This document shows, in pieces, positions 20,908 to 31,846 of a stretch of 64,000 nucleotides of DNA; positions within the stretch are counted from its first letter, which is position 1, and each line of letters begins with the position of its first letter. The translations under genes were made by a program, and so were the position numbers. The notes beneath the pieces were generated by a model, which was not told the DNA's origin, did no database searches, and worked only from the letters and a program-made list of their open reading frames with translations. The DNA comes from Byssothecium circinans (Eukaryota; Ascomycota; Dothideomycetes; Pleosporales; Massarinaceae). The stretch is from positions 48,237-112,236 of the forward strand of contig ML977019.1 in the NCBI GenBank assembly GCA_010015675.1. The letters are read 5' to 3'.

Positions 20908-23900
20908 CTACAACCGCGCAGGCCTCGGCAATGTACTCCTAGGGTGAATGTGATGGAAAGTCCCCGGCCGAGTGTTCGCTCCTGTATTGCCCCAATTCTT
21001 TGTAAATTTCCCGCCCTGCCACATCTCATCAACAGGCAGCAGTCGTGCCATCTGTTCATAGTGCCTCATGCTGCTCTCATTCTCCTCGTCCTCCTCGTCT
21101 TTCTTCGACCGCTTTCCCGTTCGTGAGCTCGGCGCTCTAGGTGGGCGGACGGTTCGCATGATGTCACGGAGTTCTTTATCGTCGGAGGTGATCTGCGATT
21201 TGAGATATGCGAGGGAGGCAATGGAGGTAGGGTCGGAGCCTTCGAGAGCGGTCATGACTGGGACTCGGGGTTCGTATGTGTACTTGTCTACAGACGGAGG
21301 ATTGGCGGAGATGACGGCGGGGTCGAGACGTGCTTGTTCACCTTTGGCAAGAAGTGTTTCAATGTCTAGGCTTTCGCCATGGGGAATCTTTTCCTTGTGT
21401 GAGGGTGTCACACAGTCCATGTCGACCTCTTTGCGGAGCACATGGTCGATGTCGACGGCTGAGAAGTATGCGCAGGACTGCGGTAGTTCATTGATGCCCA
21501 TTTGCTGTGAGAACATGGCTCGTGTCCAGACATTGGCAACTTGAAGGGCCATAGCAGCGCGGTACTTGTCTTCCTCTTTGACGAGGTAGCGGATCTCATC
21601 GTGGACAGTGATGGCGAGACGAGCATCAAGATTGTAGAGACGGGTTAGGTATTCCATGCTCACAATCAGAAGGTGCAGGTAGTCGACACCAGACGACTGG
21701 ATAGCCCAGTTGATGCGGGACGTCATGAAGCCGCCCTTGGTCAGATAGCGACGCATGAGCGCTTCCGTGATGCCGGCACCTAGGACGGGCGTTCTTGGTC
21801 GCTCTTGCTCGGCAAAATCTTCCAGTTTGTTGAAAACAAAAGACTCCGTACCCCCTCTCCAGAATGGTCGCTCATGCAGCTGCTTTCTTGTGGTTTTCTT
21901 GCCCTTCGTATTCTGGTAGAGATCGTTTGCGGTCTGGGAAGTCTGTGATTCGGTCAAGGATGGGTTGAACTGCCGCAGTAATGTTGCGGCGAACTTGAGA
22001 CCGGCGCCATAGATACGTCCGTAGTTGAACACCTTGGCGTCGTTTCGTGATATGCCGAGAATGGCAGCCGTTCGGGAGTGTAGGTCGGTGCCTGCAGCTT
22101 TGGTCCCTTCCAGCGTCATGAAGCCTACAGCATTGCCCCCGTGAAGCTTGAATGTAGCATCACCAATCAGACTTGCAATCCACAGCTCTTGCGAGTCAAC
22201 ATCGGCGCCCACAAAGCAGTATCCTTCCGGTGCCCGAATCATCGACTTCAATTCCGAGCCCACGCGATTCTTCTTCGCATTGCTAGCAGTAAGCCAGGTG
22301 TTCTCGACAGCGCGTCGCGTGATTGTACCCATGGGGATGATCTGTGGGAGGATGAAGCCAACCTTCTTTCCTCTCCCTTTGCCGGATGCCGATGCGAGCT
22401 TTGGAGCATCCGGAACCTCCTTGTTGTAGACGACCATCTGCGACATGATCCGGTCTCTTGCGCTTATCCAGTACGAGCAAGATGCATTCATCTCCAGAGC
22501 CTCTTTTGCGTACTCGTATTCCGACGTAAGCTTGCCTTTCTCGAAATACTGTAGGTAGCCTTTCGCTAGTGGATTCGCGCATCGTGCAAGAGGACCATCC
22601 TTGTGCGGGATCTTGTAATAGCGGTGCTCCATGTCATTCCGCAACTTGAGGTTCTCTTCCTCTTCCATATCAAGCTCTTTCAAACCCTTGTCGTTATATG
22701 CAAACACCTCGTCCATAGGCACTTGATGTGTCCACCCGTGCTTGTCCGACCAAACCAGAGGGTTCCCATCCCAACTCAGCCTCAACAAGATCGGCGCTAT
22801 CCGTGTTCTGACCGTCAAACTCATCGGTGCATCGTTCTTCGCAAACAAGCTTTTGTACCACTTCGGCATTCCGGGCTTCTTCTGGCGTGCAGCAGGCCGT
22901 GGAGGGTCATCTTTCTTCTTCCCTTTCACCATCCTCACTTCTTGGCCTGACCAGTCCAGCTGGCTCAGCCACGGATCTGCCTCGTACACCTCGGGCTTGT
23001 CCTTCACTTCCAGCGCCCTTTCAGCCAGATTGACCAAGCGCTCCCGAACGGCATCCTCCAGCTTGTGGTATGTTGCTTCCGCATTGTTGATGTATGCGTC
23101 CCAGGTCTCATTCACGGGCAATATTTCGGCGGCCAGAAACCGAAGGGCTGCGAAACTGGCCGGATGAGGGCAAGTCTCTAGGAATAGCGGGAATACCTTC
23201 TGGTACACTCGATGCGTAATCTCCACATCAGCAGCGCAGTAATCCAACAGTTCCTCTAATCGCTCGAGGATACACGACCGATCGCGTTCGCTGAAGTACT
23301 CTCGCCGCGTCTTGTCTATGGTGATATTGCAGTGAAATTTTGCGACGTCTCGTAAGGAGTTGATAGCGCTTCTCCCAATCCATAGCTCTTCCTCTTCATC
23401 GGGTATCGCGCCTGATGATAATAAGTGCGACAGCTCTGCATTATCTTCGTTTGTGGCGATCTTATCCCTCAGCTCCCGGCTCTTTTGATGCTTCATCCAC
23501 GATGGTCGCTGTCTTGAGCACATTCCGTTCGATGCAACATGCAGAGACATGGTATCGACAAAACAATTCTTAGACTGCTGGATATGGTACTCCTCCGCTA
23601 TCCGCGCCCTATCGTATCCAATGTTGTGGCCAACAATGACACGCGGCTTCGAGGTGTCCCCCAGAGGTATCAAATGTCGATCCGATTTTGACTCTCCAAG
23701 CAGCCATGGTGACAGCCAAGCATACCATGCTGTAGGACTCACGGCGCACGCCATGCAGGCAAAAGACGTCTCTTTCCACATGACTTCGGTATCAAAAGTC
23801 AACATGTCTTCATCGGGGGCATCTACAGCTTCCGTGGTCCCATCACTGTTGTACTTCGTCCACCCACTGCTCCTGACCCACTTCCGCGGTTTCGGTGGAG

Positions 23901-24354
23901 GGTTGGCCCAAGCCAGCTTCTTCGCCATGGACAAGTACGGTTCCGCCGCATCCATGCCCAGCTTGTAGAAGTGCTCATCTAACGTCGAACCCTGTAGTGT
24001 GGGCAGGTCGAACCCCACGGGCGGATTCGAGTCCTGATTCTTGCCCAATAGTTCATGCCGTGCGAGGTGGTCTTGCGAGAGTGCGACAAGTTCGGGCGGG
24101 GGTGCGGTGCTTGCGCCGGGGAAGACCTGCGAGTGGACATGGCTGGAGAGCTGCTGGACGCCTATCTCGTTGAAACGGGCTTCGGATGGGATTGATAAGC
24201 TGTGCACTCTCCCACTGCTACCTTCCTCCTCTTTCGGTGACTGTACAGTGGCAAGACATCTCCTCACGGCACAGATAGGGGGTCGGTTCGGCACGGTCGG
24301 TCGCCATCGTTTCGAGGGATGCGCAGCAATCGCTCGGTAGGAGCTGCGTCGCAT
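20908..24354 (-). CDS. MIP1: Mitochondrial DNA polymerase gamma
   Basis: This family-A polymerase replicates mitochondrial DNA. From the ATG at 24354 it has 1148 residues in one exon. That start puts an arginine-rich presequence (MRRSSYRAIAAHPSKRW...VRRCLATVQ) at the N-terminus; in-frame ATGs at 24453 and 24597 are possible but lack that feature. The 3'-5' exonuclease motifs are FDTEV (about 183), GHNIGYDRAR (about 241) and YCAADVE (about 371). Polymerase motifs are A (VGADVDSQELWIASL, about 715), B (RNDAKVFNYGRIYGAG, about 775) and C (HDEIRYLV, about 917). All catalytic acids are visible. A long fungal C-terminal extension follows motif C. It is divergent from the RING gene at 24697, with about 340 bp between starts. 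Confidence 0.96.
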   Translation of the reverse strand: MRRSSYRAIAAHPSKRWRPTVPNRPPICAVRRCLATVQSPKEEEGSSGRVHSLSIPSEARFNEIGVQQLSSHVHSQVFPGASTAPPPELVALSQDHLARHELLGKNQDSNPPVGFDLPTLQGSTLDEHFYKLGMDAAEPYLSMAKKLAWANPPPKPRKWVRSSGWTKYNSDGTTEAVDAPDEDMLTFDTEVMWKETSFACMACAVSPTAWYAWLSPWLLGESKSDRHLIPLGDTSKPRVIVGHNIGYDRARIAEEYHIQQSKNCFVDTMSLHVASNGMCSRQRPSWMKHQKSRELRDKIATNEDNAELSHLLSSGAIPDEEEELWIGRSAINSLRDVAKFHCNITIDKTRREYFSERDRSCILERLEELLDYCAADVEITHRVYQKVFPLFLETCPHPASFAALRFLAAEILPVNETWDAYINNAEATYHKLEDAVRERLVNLAERALEVKDKPEVYEADPWLSQLDWSGQEVRMVKGKKKDDPPRPAARQKKPGMPKWYKSLFAKNDAPMSLTVRTRIAPILLRLSWDGNPLVWSDKHGWTHQVPMDEVFAYNDKGLKELDMEEEENLKLRNDMEHRYYKIPHKDGPLARCANPLAKGYLQYFEKGKLTSEYEYAKEALEMNASCSYWISARDRIMSQMVVYNKEVPDAPKLASASGKGRGKKVGFILPQIIPMGTITRRAVENTWLTASNAKKNRVGSELKSMIRAPEGYCFVGADVDSQELWIASLIGDATFKLHGGNAVGFMTLEGTKAAGTDLHSRTAAILGISRNDAKVFNYGRIYGAGLKFAATLLRQFNPSLTESQTSQTANDLYQNTKGKKTTRKQLHERPFWRGGTESFVFNKLEDFAEQERPRTPVLGAGITEALMRRYLTKGGFMTSRINWAIQSSGVDYLHLLIVSMEYLTRLYNLDARLAITVHDEIRYLVKEEDKYRAAMALQVANVWTRAMFSQQMGINELPQSCAYFSAVDIDHVLRKEVDMDCVTPSHKEKIPHGESLDIETLLAKGEQARLDPAVISANPPSVDKYTYEPRVPVMTALEGSDPTSIASLAYLKSQITSDDKELRDIMRTVRPPRAPSSRTGKRSKKDEEDEENESSMRHYEQMARLLPVDEMWQGGKFTKNWGNTGANTRPGTFHHIHPRSTLPRPARL

Positions 24355-24696
24355 GATGGCGTGAATCAAACGTGTCACCGCATTCCGTTTGGCAGGGCAG
24401 TGAATGGGCGGCGGGGGTGCAGTCGTCGCGGCAAATGAAGATCGCAGCGTCATAAACTCTAAGTTCGCGATTGTCTTGGCGCAGTCGTACCGTCGTAGGG
24501 CTGAACTTACTTTCAGACGCCAGCTGCATGGATCGCCCGCGCGCGTATGTATGCAACTGTAACACTGACCTGACCCCAGCAAGTGCAGAACACACACACT
24601 CTCTCTCTCTCACTTGCAGACGTCTTCTCCACAGTCCGTCTCCCATGCCCTCACCCACGCTCCCTCCCTCACTCAGATTCCATCACCTTCTACGTC
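24355..24696. promoter_or_regulatory. Bidirectional promoter, MIP1 / RING gene
   Basis: Only 342 bp separate the chosen MIP1 start from the start of the RING gene on the other strand. A CT-dinucleotide run near 24599-24610 and further pyrimidine-rich sequence precede the RING gene. The shared-promoter role is inferred from geometry; no TATA box is evident. Confidence 0.5.
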
Positions 24697-25696
24697 ATGG
24701 CGGCTCCTGACCCCGACCACCATCATCCCGCCGCAAACGACTACGCTTCCGCCCTCCACGACTTCTTTCCCACTTACACTCCACCAGATCATACTCTCCA
24801 CCCACAACCACACCAAAACTACCACGAGCTACCTGATTACCACTACCACCCAAACCCGCTGCCAGCGCGAAATCTTGCTTACAATCCGTCCTTCTTCGAC
24901 GACGCCTTCCACCCGTCCTCCACACCCCCGGCCAGCTTCCTCGACAGCCTCCTCAACCCCATTGAGCCGGATCAGCTACCGTTTGGCTACAGCCTACGCG
25001 ACTCTCCTCCTGCTCCTCCTCCCATCCCCCGAGATCGCTCGCCCTTCAACCCGATACCGAATCACGACATGCCTCCGAACCGTGCTGGGAGGCCTGCGCG
25101 CCTGCCGAACGGCTTCGGCAATCTGGTAGACTTGACGTCCGACTCCCCTACCGAGCCTCACAGGCCGGCTAGGCAGCACAGTCCCACGCCGGGTCCCTCG
25201 CAGAAGCGACTGAAGCAGAATGACGGCACGGCGCTCAACGTGGCCAAAGAGGTGGAAATTGAGGAAATTGATCTCTCCGACGGCAAACAGGCGGTGCAAG
25301 ACGTGTTGCGGAAACAGCGGGAGGAAGCTATCAAGTCGCAACAGAAGCCGGAAGAGCAGGCCACGACTTTCAACTCCTTTACCTGCGTCATCTGCATGGA
25401 CACGCCAACCGACCTCACAGCTACAGCGTGCGGTATGTACTGCCCACCATTTGCTTCTTCCTCGTGACTAATTTATGACAGGTCACCTCTTCTGCCACAC
25501 CTGCCTCATGGAAGCCCTCATTGCTGGAGAAAACCGTTCCGCACCGGGCGAACCCCGCCGCTCCCAATGCCCCGTTTGCCGGAAAGCCATCAGCCGAACC
25601 AAGGGTTCCGATATCATCCCACTACTCCTCAAAAAGGGTTTAGCCACGCAACCACGGAAGAAGAGCTCGGTCGTTGCAACAGCAAAGGTAACGTGA
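24697..25696 (+). CDS. RING-finger E3 ligase, Slx8-like
   Basis: Exons 24697-25432 and 25482-25696 are joined across a 49 bp intron that splits the RING itself; the product has 316 residues. The first 220 residues are disordered and rich in Pro, His and Asp, containing VDLTSDS, a candidate SUMO-interacting motif. The C3HC4 RING begins at residue 230: CVICMD, then CGHLFCHTC, then CPVCRK. The tail is KGSDIIPLLLKK. A disordered N-terminus with a SIM-like patch and C-terminal RING resembles Slx8, the SUMO-targeted ubiquitin ligase in DNA repair; that identity is inferred. A second ORF-extending ATG at 24583 would overlap the MIP1 upstream region and adds only low-complexity residues. Confidence 0.82.
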
Positions 25697-26536
25697 GAGC
25701 GCGATTGGAGTTGCAACGTTTGCATTTTAGGTTTTGCTTTGTTGTTGTACAGTCGAGCGTCGCGTCCTTGGCAACAAACACCCGAGGTTGAATATGTACT
25801 AAGCTACGATGCAGCCGCCGGTAAAGCCCTTCAGGCCACAGGCTGCGCCAAAAAAGCCAAGGAAGTCGACTAAAGGGTCCAGCCGGCTGTGAGGTGCGAG
25901 GAGAGTCGAAGAGCATGTATATGGGCGCGTGGTGCTCTGACGGTGAAGAATCGAAGGTGTTGGGCGTTGGACTCATGGGGAAATGGACGATTTCACAGAG
26001 ATATCCTTGCATAATGGCTTTGAATGCGTGCATCCGTGCTGCTATTATGGACCTGTACAATATTTCATGGGCGATATATTTTCTGCGATTGAAGGAAAGA
26101 GGGTACTGGAGCGAGAGAACGGCATGAGCATGATGCCGCTTTGTACATGAGTTCAATATTAATTGACGGCACCATGGGCAGAAGCTGGATAAAACATAGC
26201 TCAACATGATGAGGTAATCATGATACTATTTCAACTATACTTGGAATAAAAGTGAAATCATCCTGCTTCGAAAGCCCTCATCCACCAACAAGGAGACTGT
26301 ATAGTACGCTGATGCTGCGCCTGCCATGGACTTAACGCCGTCTTCATTGGTGTACAAGTCACTCACTCCTCTCATTGTCTCACTTCAACATTAAGTCAAT
26401 CTGGGAAGTTCGGGAAAACAATGGGTGTTTGCTAGTACATACTTTATCAATTCAGATTCGCTGCACTCTGCAATAAAACTCGTACCCAGTGCTGTACTTT
26501 ATCCACCGTAGATATGGCTACTTTCACTCTTCATTT
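25697..26536. other. Convergent spacer, no supported gene
   Basis: 3' flanks of the RING gene and of the zinc-finger gene ending at 26537. The minus-strand frame at 25629-26207 overlaps the RING coding end and has no domain. Nothing else is supported. Confidence 0.45.
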
Positions 26537-29500
26537 TCATAGGCTTCTCGATCTGGTCTTGACGTGGAGATTCTTTTTTCCTGGTCCCAACCAGGCGTTA
26601 TCTTCGTAGTCGATGATTGCTTCGGATTCCCCTGTCAAAGTGGAAGGTTGTGCTCCTACTCTGGAGACGTTTTGGCGACGTCGAGGCTCTTCCGAATCCG
26701 AATCCAATTTCTCTGGAACAAGATGGTTACCGCTACTTGTATAGTCTAGCCGGGACGCAGACTCATCTTCTGAGTAGGATTCTGTAGCACCAGCCGCGGC
26801 CACGCTTGAGGGTAATGATTGTGGCACGGGAGCGGGAGATGTAGGTGGAGATGGATCCTCAGTCCGAACCGTAAGGGGTGGACTATGCGATTTGTTTTTC
26901 TGTTCACTTGATTCCCCACCTTCCGGAAATTCCCACCCGATGTGGCCTTTAGCCCGCATGTTTTCGGGTTCGTTGACTCTGACTTTTACTTTCCTTTTCT
27001 CTGCACATGTAGCCAAGTGTTGCCGGAGACTACGAGCGTGTGTGAAACGTTTGGGGCAATAAGAACACTTAAAAGTAGCGGCATGTTTTCGTCTATGTGT
27101 CCGCATGTGTTCTGAAAGATCGAAATTGTAAATGAAGATCCGCGGACATTGGTCACACTTGAAAGACCCATAAAGAGAGTTTTTGCGATCCTCATACTCA
27201 GGATTTGTTGCGTTCTCTTCGCTGCGATGAGATTGTGGCACTTCTGTGTCAGGATGTTGCTCTCCGTTCGAGTCCAATAAGGTTGAAGCGGTTGGGTAAA
27301 TGGTCGGGTCCGGTCCCTTACGTTTGTCCTCAAATTCCTGCCCTAGACGTTCCCTCTTCTCTTCCAATCGTATGTCGTCTTGCTCGGAGCTTGACGCTTC
27401 TGCCGGTTGAGTGTCTCGGGCATGATTCTGAGCGGTCTCGTTTTCAAGTGCGATACCTCCTTCTCTTGCAGATGACACGTCCGTTTGCATAGGGCCCAAT
27501 ATCACGGATGGATAAGGCACGTTTCCTGATCCGGCCATCCTACGGTTTCTCGGTGGCTGAGAACTCCCTTCTTTCTTTTCAGAAGGTTCCTTGTCTGGTA
27601 CAAGTCGCCAAACCCTAAACCTTGGGGGTCCGGATCCAAGGATGCATTTGAAAGCTGGCCCCTGGTTCAAGGTTTGCTGAATCTTCCAAATCATTAACAT
27701 ATCAGGCGTGACTGGATTACGACGGCACCAATCAAATATATCCTCAACGGCCATAGTATGGTCCGGTTTGTCCGTAAGAATGCGATAGATCAACTCAGTC
27801 CACTTCGTTCTGTCAAACCCTGACTGCTCTCCATGCTTTTCGGGATGTCCAGCGTCCCTCTCGACCACACGTTCATCTGTTCCTTGCTGTGGGGCTTCTG
27901 CAAAAGCCACTCGTTGTCCAGCGGCCTTGCGTCCCTCTTGTTCGTAGTCATCAGCTTGATTTCGTTCATAATCTTCAAGCACTCCATCAAAGTTCCCCTT
28001 CGCCTGCGTATTTTCAATGGCAGGCGTCTCTTCCGCATCCCCCAAGGCTTCCGGACCAGTCATGCGGCCATGCGCAACCATACTCTCATCATCAGAATCT
28101 TCACGGTCTCCAGCCTCTACTCCAAAAGCATGTTCGGTTGGTGCTTCGCTTTGGCTTGAACCCGCTCGAGAAGAGGCGGCGGAGCTCAGCCCTTCGCTCG
28201 CATCGTCATTGTCCTCTTCATCTTCTCGGACGAAATTAGACAGAGCAAATAGTGCCAACTCCTGATGATGCTTCCCCAAATGACGACGAAGTTTGGTTAA
28301 CGACGGGAGCTGTTGCTGACATAGCACGCATTCAACCTCCGTGTCCATCCTCTGAGCCCTTTCGCACGCCTGCATAATCGCATCCAGCGACTTTGAATTG
28401 GCCAACTGTGGATGACTCACCTGAAGGTGTTCGGAAAACCCCTCGCGCGTTGGAAAGGACCCGGGACACCCTTCGAAGCACTCCCATTGCCTCCTGTGAG
28501 CTTGCAGCTCGTGTTGGAACCACTCATGCCGTGCCTCGTAGGAGCAGTCAGGGATTTCGCAGTCCTCAAACGTACATATGTATGGCCGGAGGTCCTGGTA
28601 GACATGGCTATACCATGCGATGATGTTCCGTGCCTTCGTTAGGCGGAAACAAATAGGGCATTCGAAAGGCTTGTAATCTGAACCTTGCTTTGGTAGTGGT
28701 GGAGGCTTCAATCGGGTCGAACCAGCGCAAGAAGTCGCATATGAGGTCTGTGAGTGTGCTTCTTCGTATTCTTCGCCTTCATCGTCATCATCGTCGAGTC
28801 CGATGTTGAAATCGGTTTGTTTCATTTCTTCTGGAATTGACGACGCAACAGTGCTCTGGACATGTTCCGAAGGTGCAATGGTTCCTGCAGCATCGTCGTT
28901 GTACGCCTGCAACAAGCTGACTATTCCGTGCTCGAGTTTCCTCCGGTGGTCCTCACGATAGCGAAGGTATTGTCGTCGGCGGGTGATGGCTTTCCCCAAC
29001 CGGACGATCAAAGCGTTCGGTGCGTTGGGGAACTTCCCTCCAACATGGTTGATGTCGTAGTGCTCAAAAAAGGTCTTATCGATCCGTTCCGAAGCAACAA
29101 TCTGATCGTGTGGTGCAGGGTTCTGAATTGCCATGGAGGTACGCATCAGGCAGGTTATGATTTCCGCAATCCCTGATACACACTGCTGAAGCTCCGTTTG
29201 GGCTTCATCTTCATCCTCCGGAAACGAGAGCTCGGATCCGTCGTCCGATTGATCTTCCCATGGGATACGCTCGCCCTGTATGAGATCGCATGTTTTCTTC
29301 AATATATTCTCCAGATTCTCCAAGAGATTAGTCACCCTGTCCCGTATATGAGATGCTTCTCGCAATTTGTAATCGAGCGAGCTGCGGCCTCTTTTGTGAG
29401 CTCCAACGTTGCCACACCAAAGTCGAAAGCGGCCGAGCTCATCGCTAATGGCGTCCGAAGGTAGCTTAGAGGAGATCGTGTCGCTTGCTTCTGAAAGCCT

Positions 29501-29578
29501 TGCGCATGCGTCCCGGAATCCGATGAAGCAAGCCTCGACGTGGTTGGAAATGCGAGGACGACCATCGGCTTCAGCCAT
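26537..29578 (-). CDS. Zinc-finger protein with winged-helix-like domain
   Basis: One frame of 1013 residues. The N-terminal 240 residues are helical and typical of fungal proteins with AcuF-type zinc fingers. At about 308-445 lie several Cys/His fingers (FECPICFRLTKARN, CTFEDCEIPDCSY, ECFEGCPGSF, ECVLCQQQL ending HLGKHHQELALFALSNF). That last motif is a hallmark I associate with the AcuF-type C2H2 family. At about 588-665, WTELIYRILTDKPDHTM...IFDWCRR...WKIQQTLNQGPAFKCI looks like a forkhead-type winged helix (inference). Two more classical fingers sit at about 806-860 (CDQCPRIF, CSYCPKRF). Probably a nuclear regulator; role unknown. It is divergent from the DUF7580 gene at 30013, sharing a 434 bp upstream region. 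Confidence 0.8.
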   Translation of the reverse strand: MAEADGRPRISNHVEACFIGFRDACARLSEASDTISSKLPSDAISDELGRFRLWCGNVGAHKRGRSSLDYKLREASHIRDRVTNLLENLENILKKTCDLIQGERIPWEDQSDDGSELSFPEDEDEAQTELQQCVSGIAEIITCLMRTSMAIQNPAPHDQIVASERIDKTFFEHYDINHVGGKFPNAPNALIVRLGKAITRRRQYLRYREDHRRKLEHGIVSLLQAYNDDAAGTIAPSEHVQSTVASSIPEEMKQTDFNIGLDDDDDEGEEYEEAHSQTSYATSCAGSTRLKPPPLPKQGSDYKPFECPICFRLTKARNIIAWYSHVYQDLRPYICTFEDCEIPDCSYEARHEWFQHELQAHRRQWECFEGCPGSFPTREGFSEHLQVSHPQLANSKSLDAIMQACERAQRMDTEVECVLCQQQLPSLTKLRRHLGKHHQELALFALSNFVREDEEDNDDASEGLSSAASSRAGSSQSEAPTEHAFGVEAGDREDSDDESMVAHGRMTGPEALGDAEETPAIENTQAKGNFDGVLEDYERNQADDYEQEGRKAAGQRVAFAEAPQQGTDERVVERDAGHPEKHGEQSGFDRTKWTELIYRILTDKPDHTMAVEDIFDWCRRNPVTPDMLMIWKIQQTLNQGPAFKCILGSGPPRFRVWRLVPDKEPSEKKEGSSQPPRNRRMAGSGNVPYPSVILGPMQTDVSSAREGGIALENETAQNHARDTQPAEASSSEQDDIRLEEKRERLGQEFEDKRKGPDPTIYPTASTLLDSNGEQHPDTEVPQSHRSEENATNPEYEDRKNSLYGSFKCDQCPRIFIYNFDLSEHMRTHRRKHAATFKCSYCPKRFTHARSLRQHLATCAEKRKVKVRVNEPENMRAKGHIGWEFPEGGESSEQKNKSHSPPLTVRTEDPSPPTSPAPVPQSLPSSVAAAGATESYSEDESASRLDYTSSGNHLVPEKLDSDSEEPRRRQNVSRVGAQPSTLTGESEAIIDYEDNAWLGPGKKNLHVKTRSRSL

Positions 29579-30012
29579 GATATAGAGCCAGCCTGTTGCG
29601 CCGAGTATAGCGCGGAGATCCTGAAAATTGAGTTGATGATACCAGTTATATCGAGGGTAAACGTGTCCCGCTTCTAAAGTGATGAGAGGAGGCAGCTGCC
29701 AGAGCGTAGAGACGAAAGGAGGTAAAGGTGCCCGCCTAGTCTGTAGCTCAAGAGTAACAAGAGTGCAGCTAGCTAGACCCTCGACACGTCACTGTGCAGT
29801 AACTTGAAAGCGCAAATTGTGAAAGTTGCGTGAGTTATAAAACATATGAGGCGGATAGTGGTACTTGTACTTCTGTACCGCATAACCCCTCTTTTCTGGT
29901 TACACTTTCTGAGGGGCGCCTTTTCTCCCGGCCTCTTCCCTCATTACCTGGCAGACCATCGACGTTCGAGGACGTGCCTTTGAAGTGTTTCTGAAGGACT
30001 CCAAACGCGAAA
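29579..30012. promoter_or_regulatory. Shared upstream region with TATA-like box
   Basis: 434 bp between two divergent start codons. A TATAAAAC word at 29836-29843 is about 170 bp upstream of the plus-strand gene and could serve it. The sharing is inferred from spacing. Confidence 0.4.
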
Positions 30013-31846
30013 ATGACCGGAATCGAGATCGCTGGCTTGGTCTTAGGCTCATTACCGGTTCTCATCACAGCTTTTGAGCACTATGGCGACGCTATGGGAA
30101 AGGTGAAGGCGTTCGTTAAGTTTGAGAGCGGCATGAGATTGCTAGCGCTGGAGGTTGGGACAGAGCAGATTATCTACCTAAACAATCTCGAGTTGCTCTT
30201 GACAGGCGCTGTTCGCTCCGACGTCCAAGCAGTGCTGTTGTCGAATCCGGGGGGACATCTATGGCGCGACCTCGCTGTGAAAGATGCTCTCAGAGCGCGG
30301 CTCGGACATGCGTATGAGACTTATTGCAACCACATGACAATGATGGGCGATTTGGTTGGTGAGATGAAGAGTAAGCTTGGATTGAAGGATGGGCAGGTAC
30401 GCACGTTTCCACGCTTTATGTTGCCACCTTGACCCACACCCTTCGAGCCATTTCCAGTGGGAAGATTTGCTGAACTTCACACAGCCCCCATTCCGAGATC
30501 CGAGTATGCTTCGACATGAGTACAAACGCCTCAAATTCACCATCCAAAAATCTGCATACGCCAACGCCTTGACAGAACTGAGGAACCACAACAGAGCATT
30601 GAAGGAGTTGACAAGACAATCAGTAGCCTTGGAAACAGCGAGAAAGGGAACAAGGCAATGCTCCACGTACCCGAATTTCCGGGCGCTGCAGAGCTATGCA
30701 AGATGTCTCTATGAGAGTTTACGTTCAGCCTTGCAATTGGGGTGTCGCACCCACGTTATCAACCTACGACTAGAACGTCGGTACTCCCAATCGAGTGTAG
30801 ATGGGGCAGCTCTTTATGGAAAGGGACCCTTCAGGATCATGGTGTCCGATCACGAGAACCCCAACACATCAACACCAGACCAGGCTGTATGGCACGAAGC
30901 TAACATTTGCTTGATTGAAGAAAGACCGAGGTTTATGCCGTCGAAGGTGATCGACAACCAGTTTGGTCGTCCAAAACCGCGCCGCAAAAAAGGAGTGCGA
31001 TTTGATGATATCGAAGAGCAGTTTCAACGATCTTGTGTACCAACCCCTGTGCTGGCTCAGATTGATATGGCCCCAAATGACCCTATTATGACCTCATCGA
31101 CTCCTGATTTAATCGATGATCTTTGCCAGGCAATCTCCACGTTCAGATTCGCACCGAAAAACAGCTGTGTGGGGTATCTGAGTGGTACTTCACACAGAAA
31201 GCATGGCATATACCCTCTCAGAAGCTGCCCAGCAATCCATCAAGATTGGAAGTTCCTGACCTTGGCGGATATATTGATGCCCAAGGACTATACGGGTCGG
31301 CAATTTACACGACGCGATAGAATGCATGTCGCCGTAGACCTGGCAGCTAGTATGATTCAGCTGTCGAATACTCCATGGCTGGCAAAAGAATGGAGGAGGG
31401 ATGATATCTTGTTCGTCCAAAGACCTGGGGAACCGATATTCGAACATCCATTCGTATGTGGCGACTTCCATAAAGCCCCTGCAGGAAAAGAACGACAGGG
31501 AGGTCATGTTGAATGCTCATTTATTCGGAATCCGATTCTGTTCAACCTGGGTATCCTACTCATCGAAATCTGGTACGGGAAGCCCATTGAGGCTTTTCGG
31601 ATACCCGAGGACCTCAAAGGCGGAACTGACGCTGGCATTGTGTGGCATACTGCCACTCGCCTGGTGCGTGAAGAACTGTGGAACGAGGCCGGGCAGCGGT
31701 ACAGCCATGCAGTCAGACGGTTTCTACAGTGTGAATTTGATGGTCCCGAAATGAGTCTCGAAAATGAGGATTTCCAGGCAGAGGTTTACGGTAAGGTGGT
31801 AGTGAAGCTCGAAGAGGAGTTGCAACATTTCGTAGGTATGAAATGA
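30013..31846 (+). CDS. DUF7580 domain protein
   Basis: Exons 30013-30396 and 30458-31846, with a 61 bp phase-0 intron, encode 590 residues. The N-terminus (MTGIEIAGLVLGSLPVLITAFEHY) is the hydrophobic helix found in many fungal proteins of the DUF7580 and prion-inhibition type; an all-helical region follows. The C-terminal 360 residues (TLADIL, RDRMHVAVDLAASMIQLSNTPWL, then NLGILLIEIWYG) resemble the degenerate protein-kinase-like fold of DUF7580. The kinase motifs HRD and DFG are not intact, so it is probably not catalytic. Such proteins are numerous in Pezizomycotina and often linked to incompatibility or signalling; that link is family knowledge, not shown here. Confidence 0.82.
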
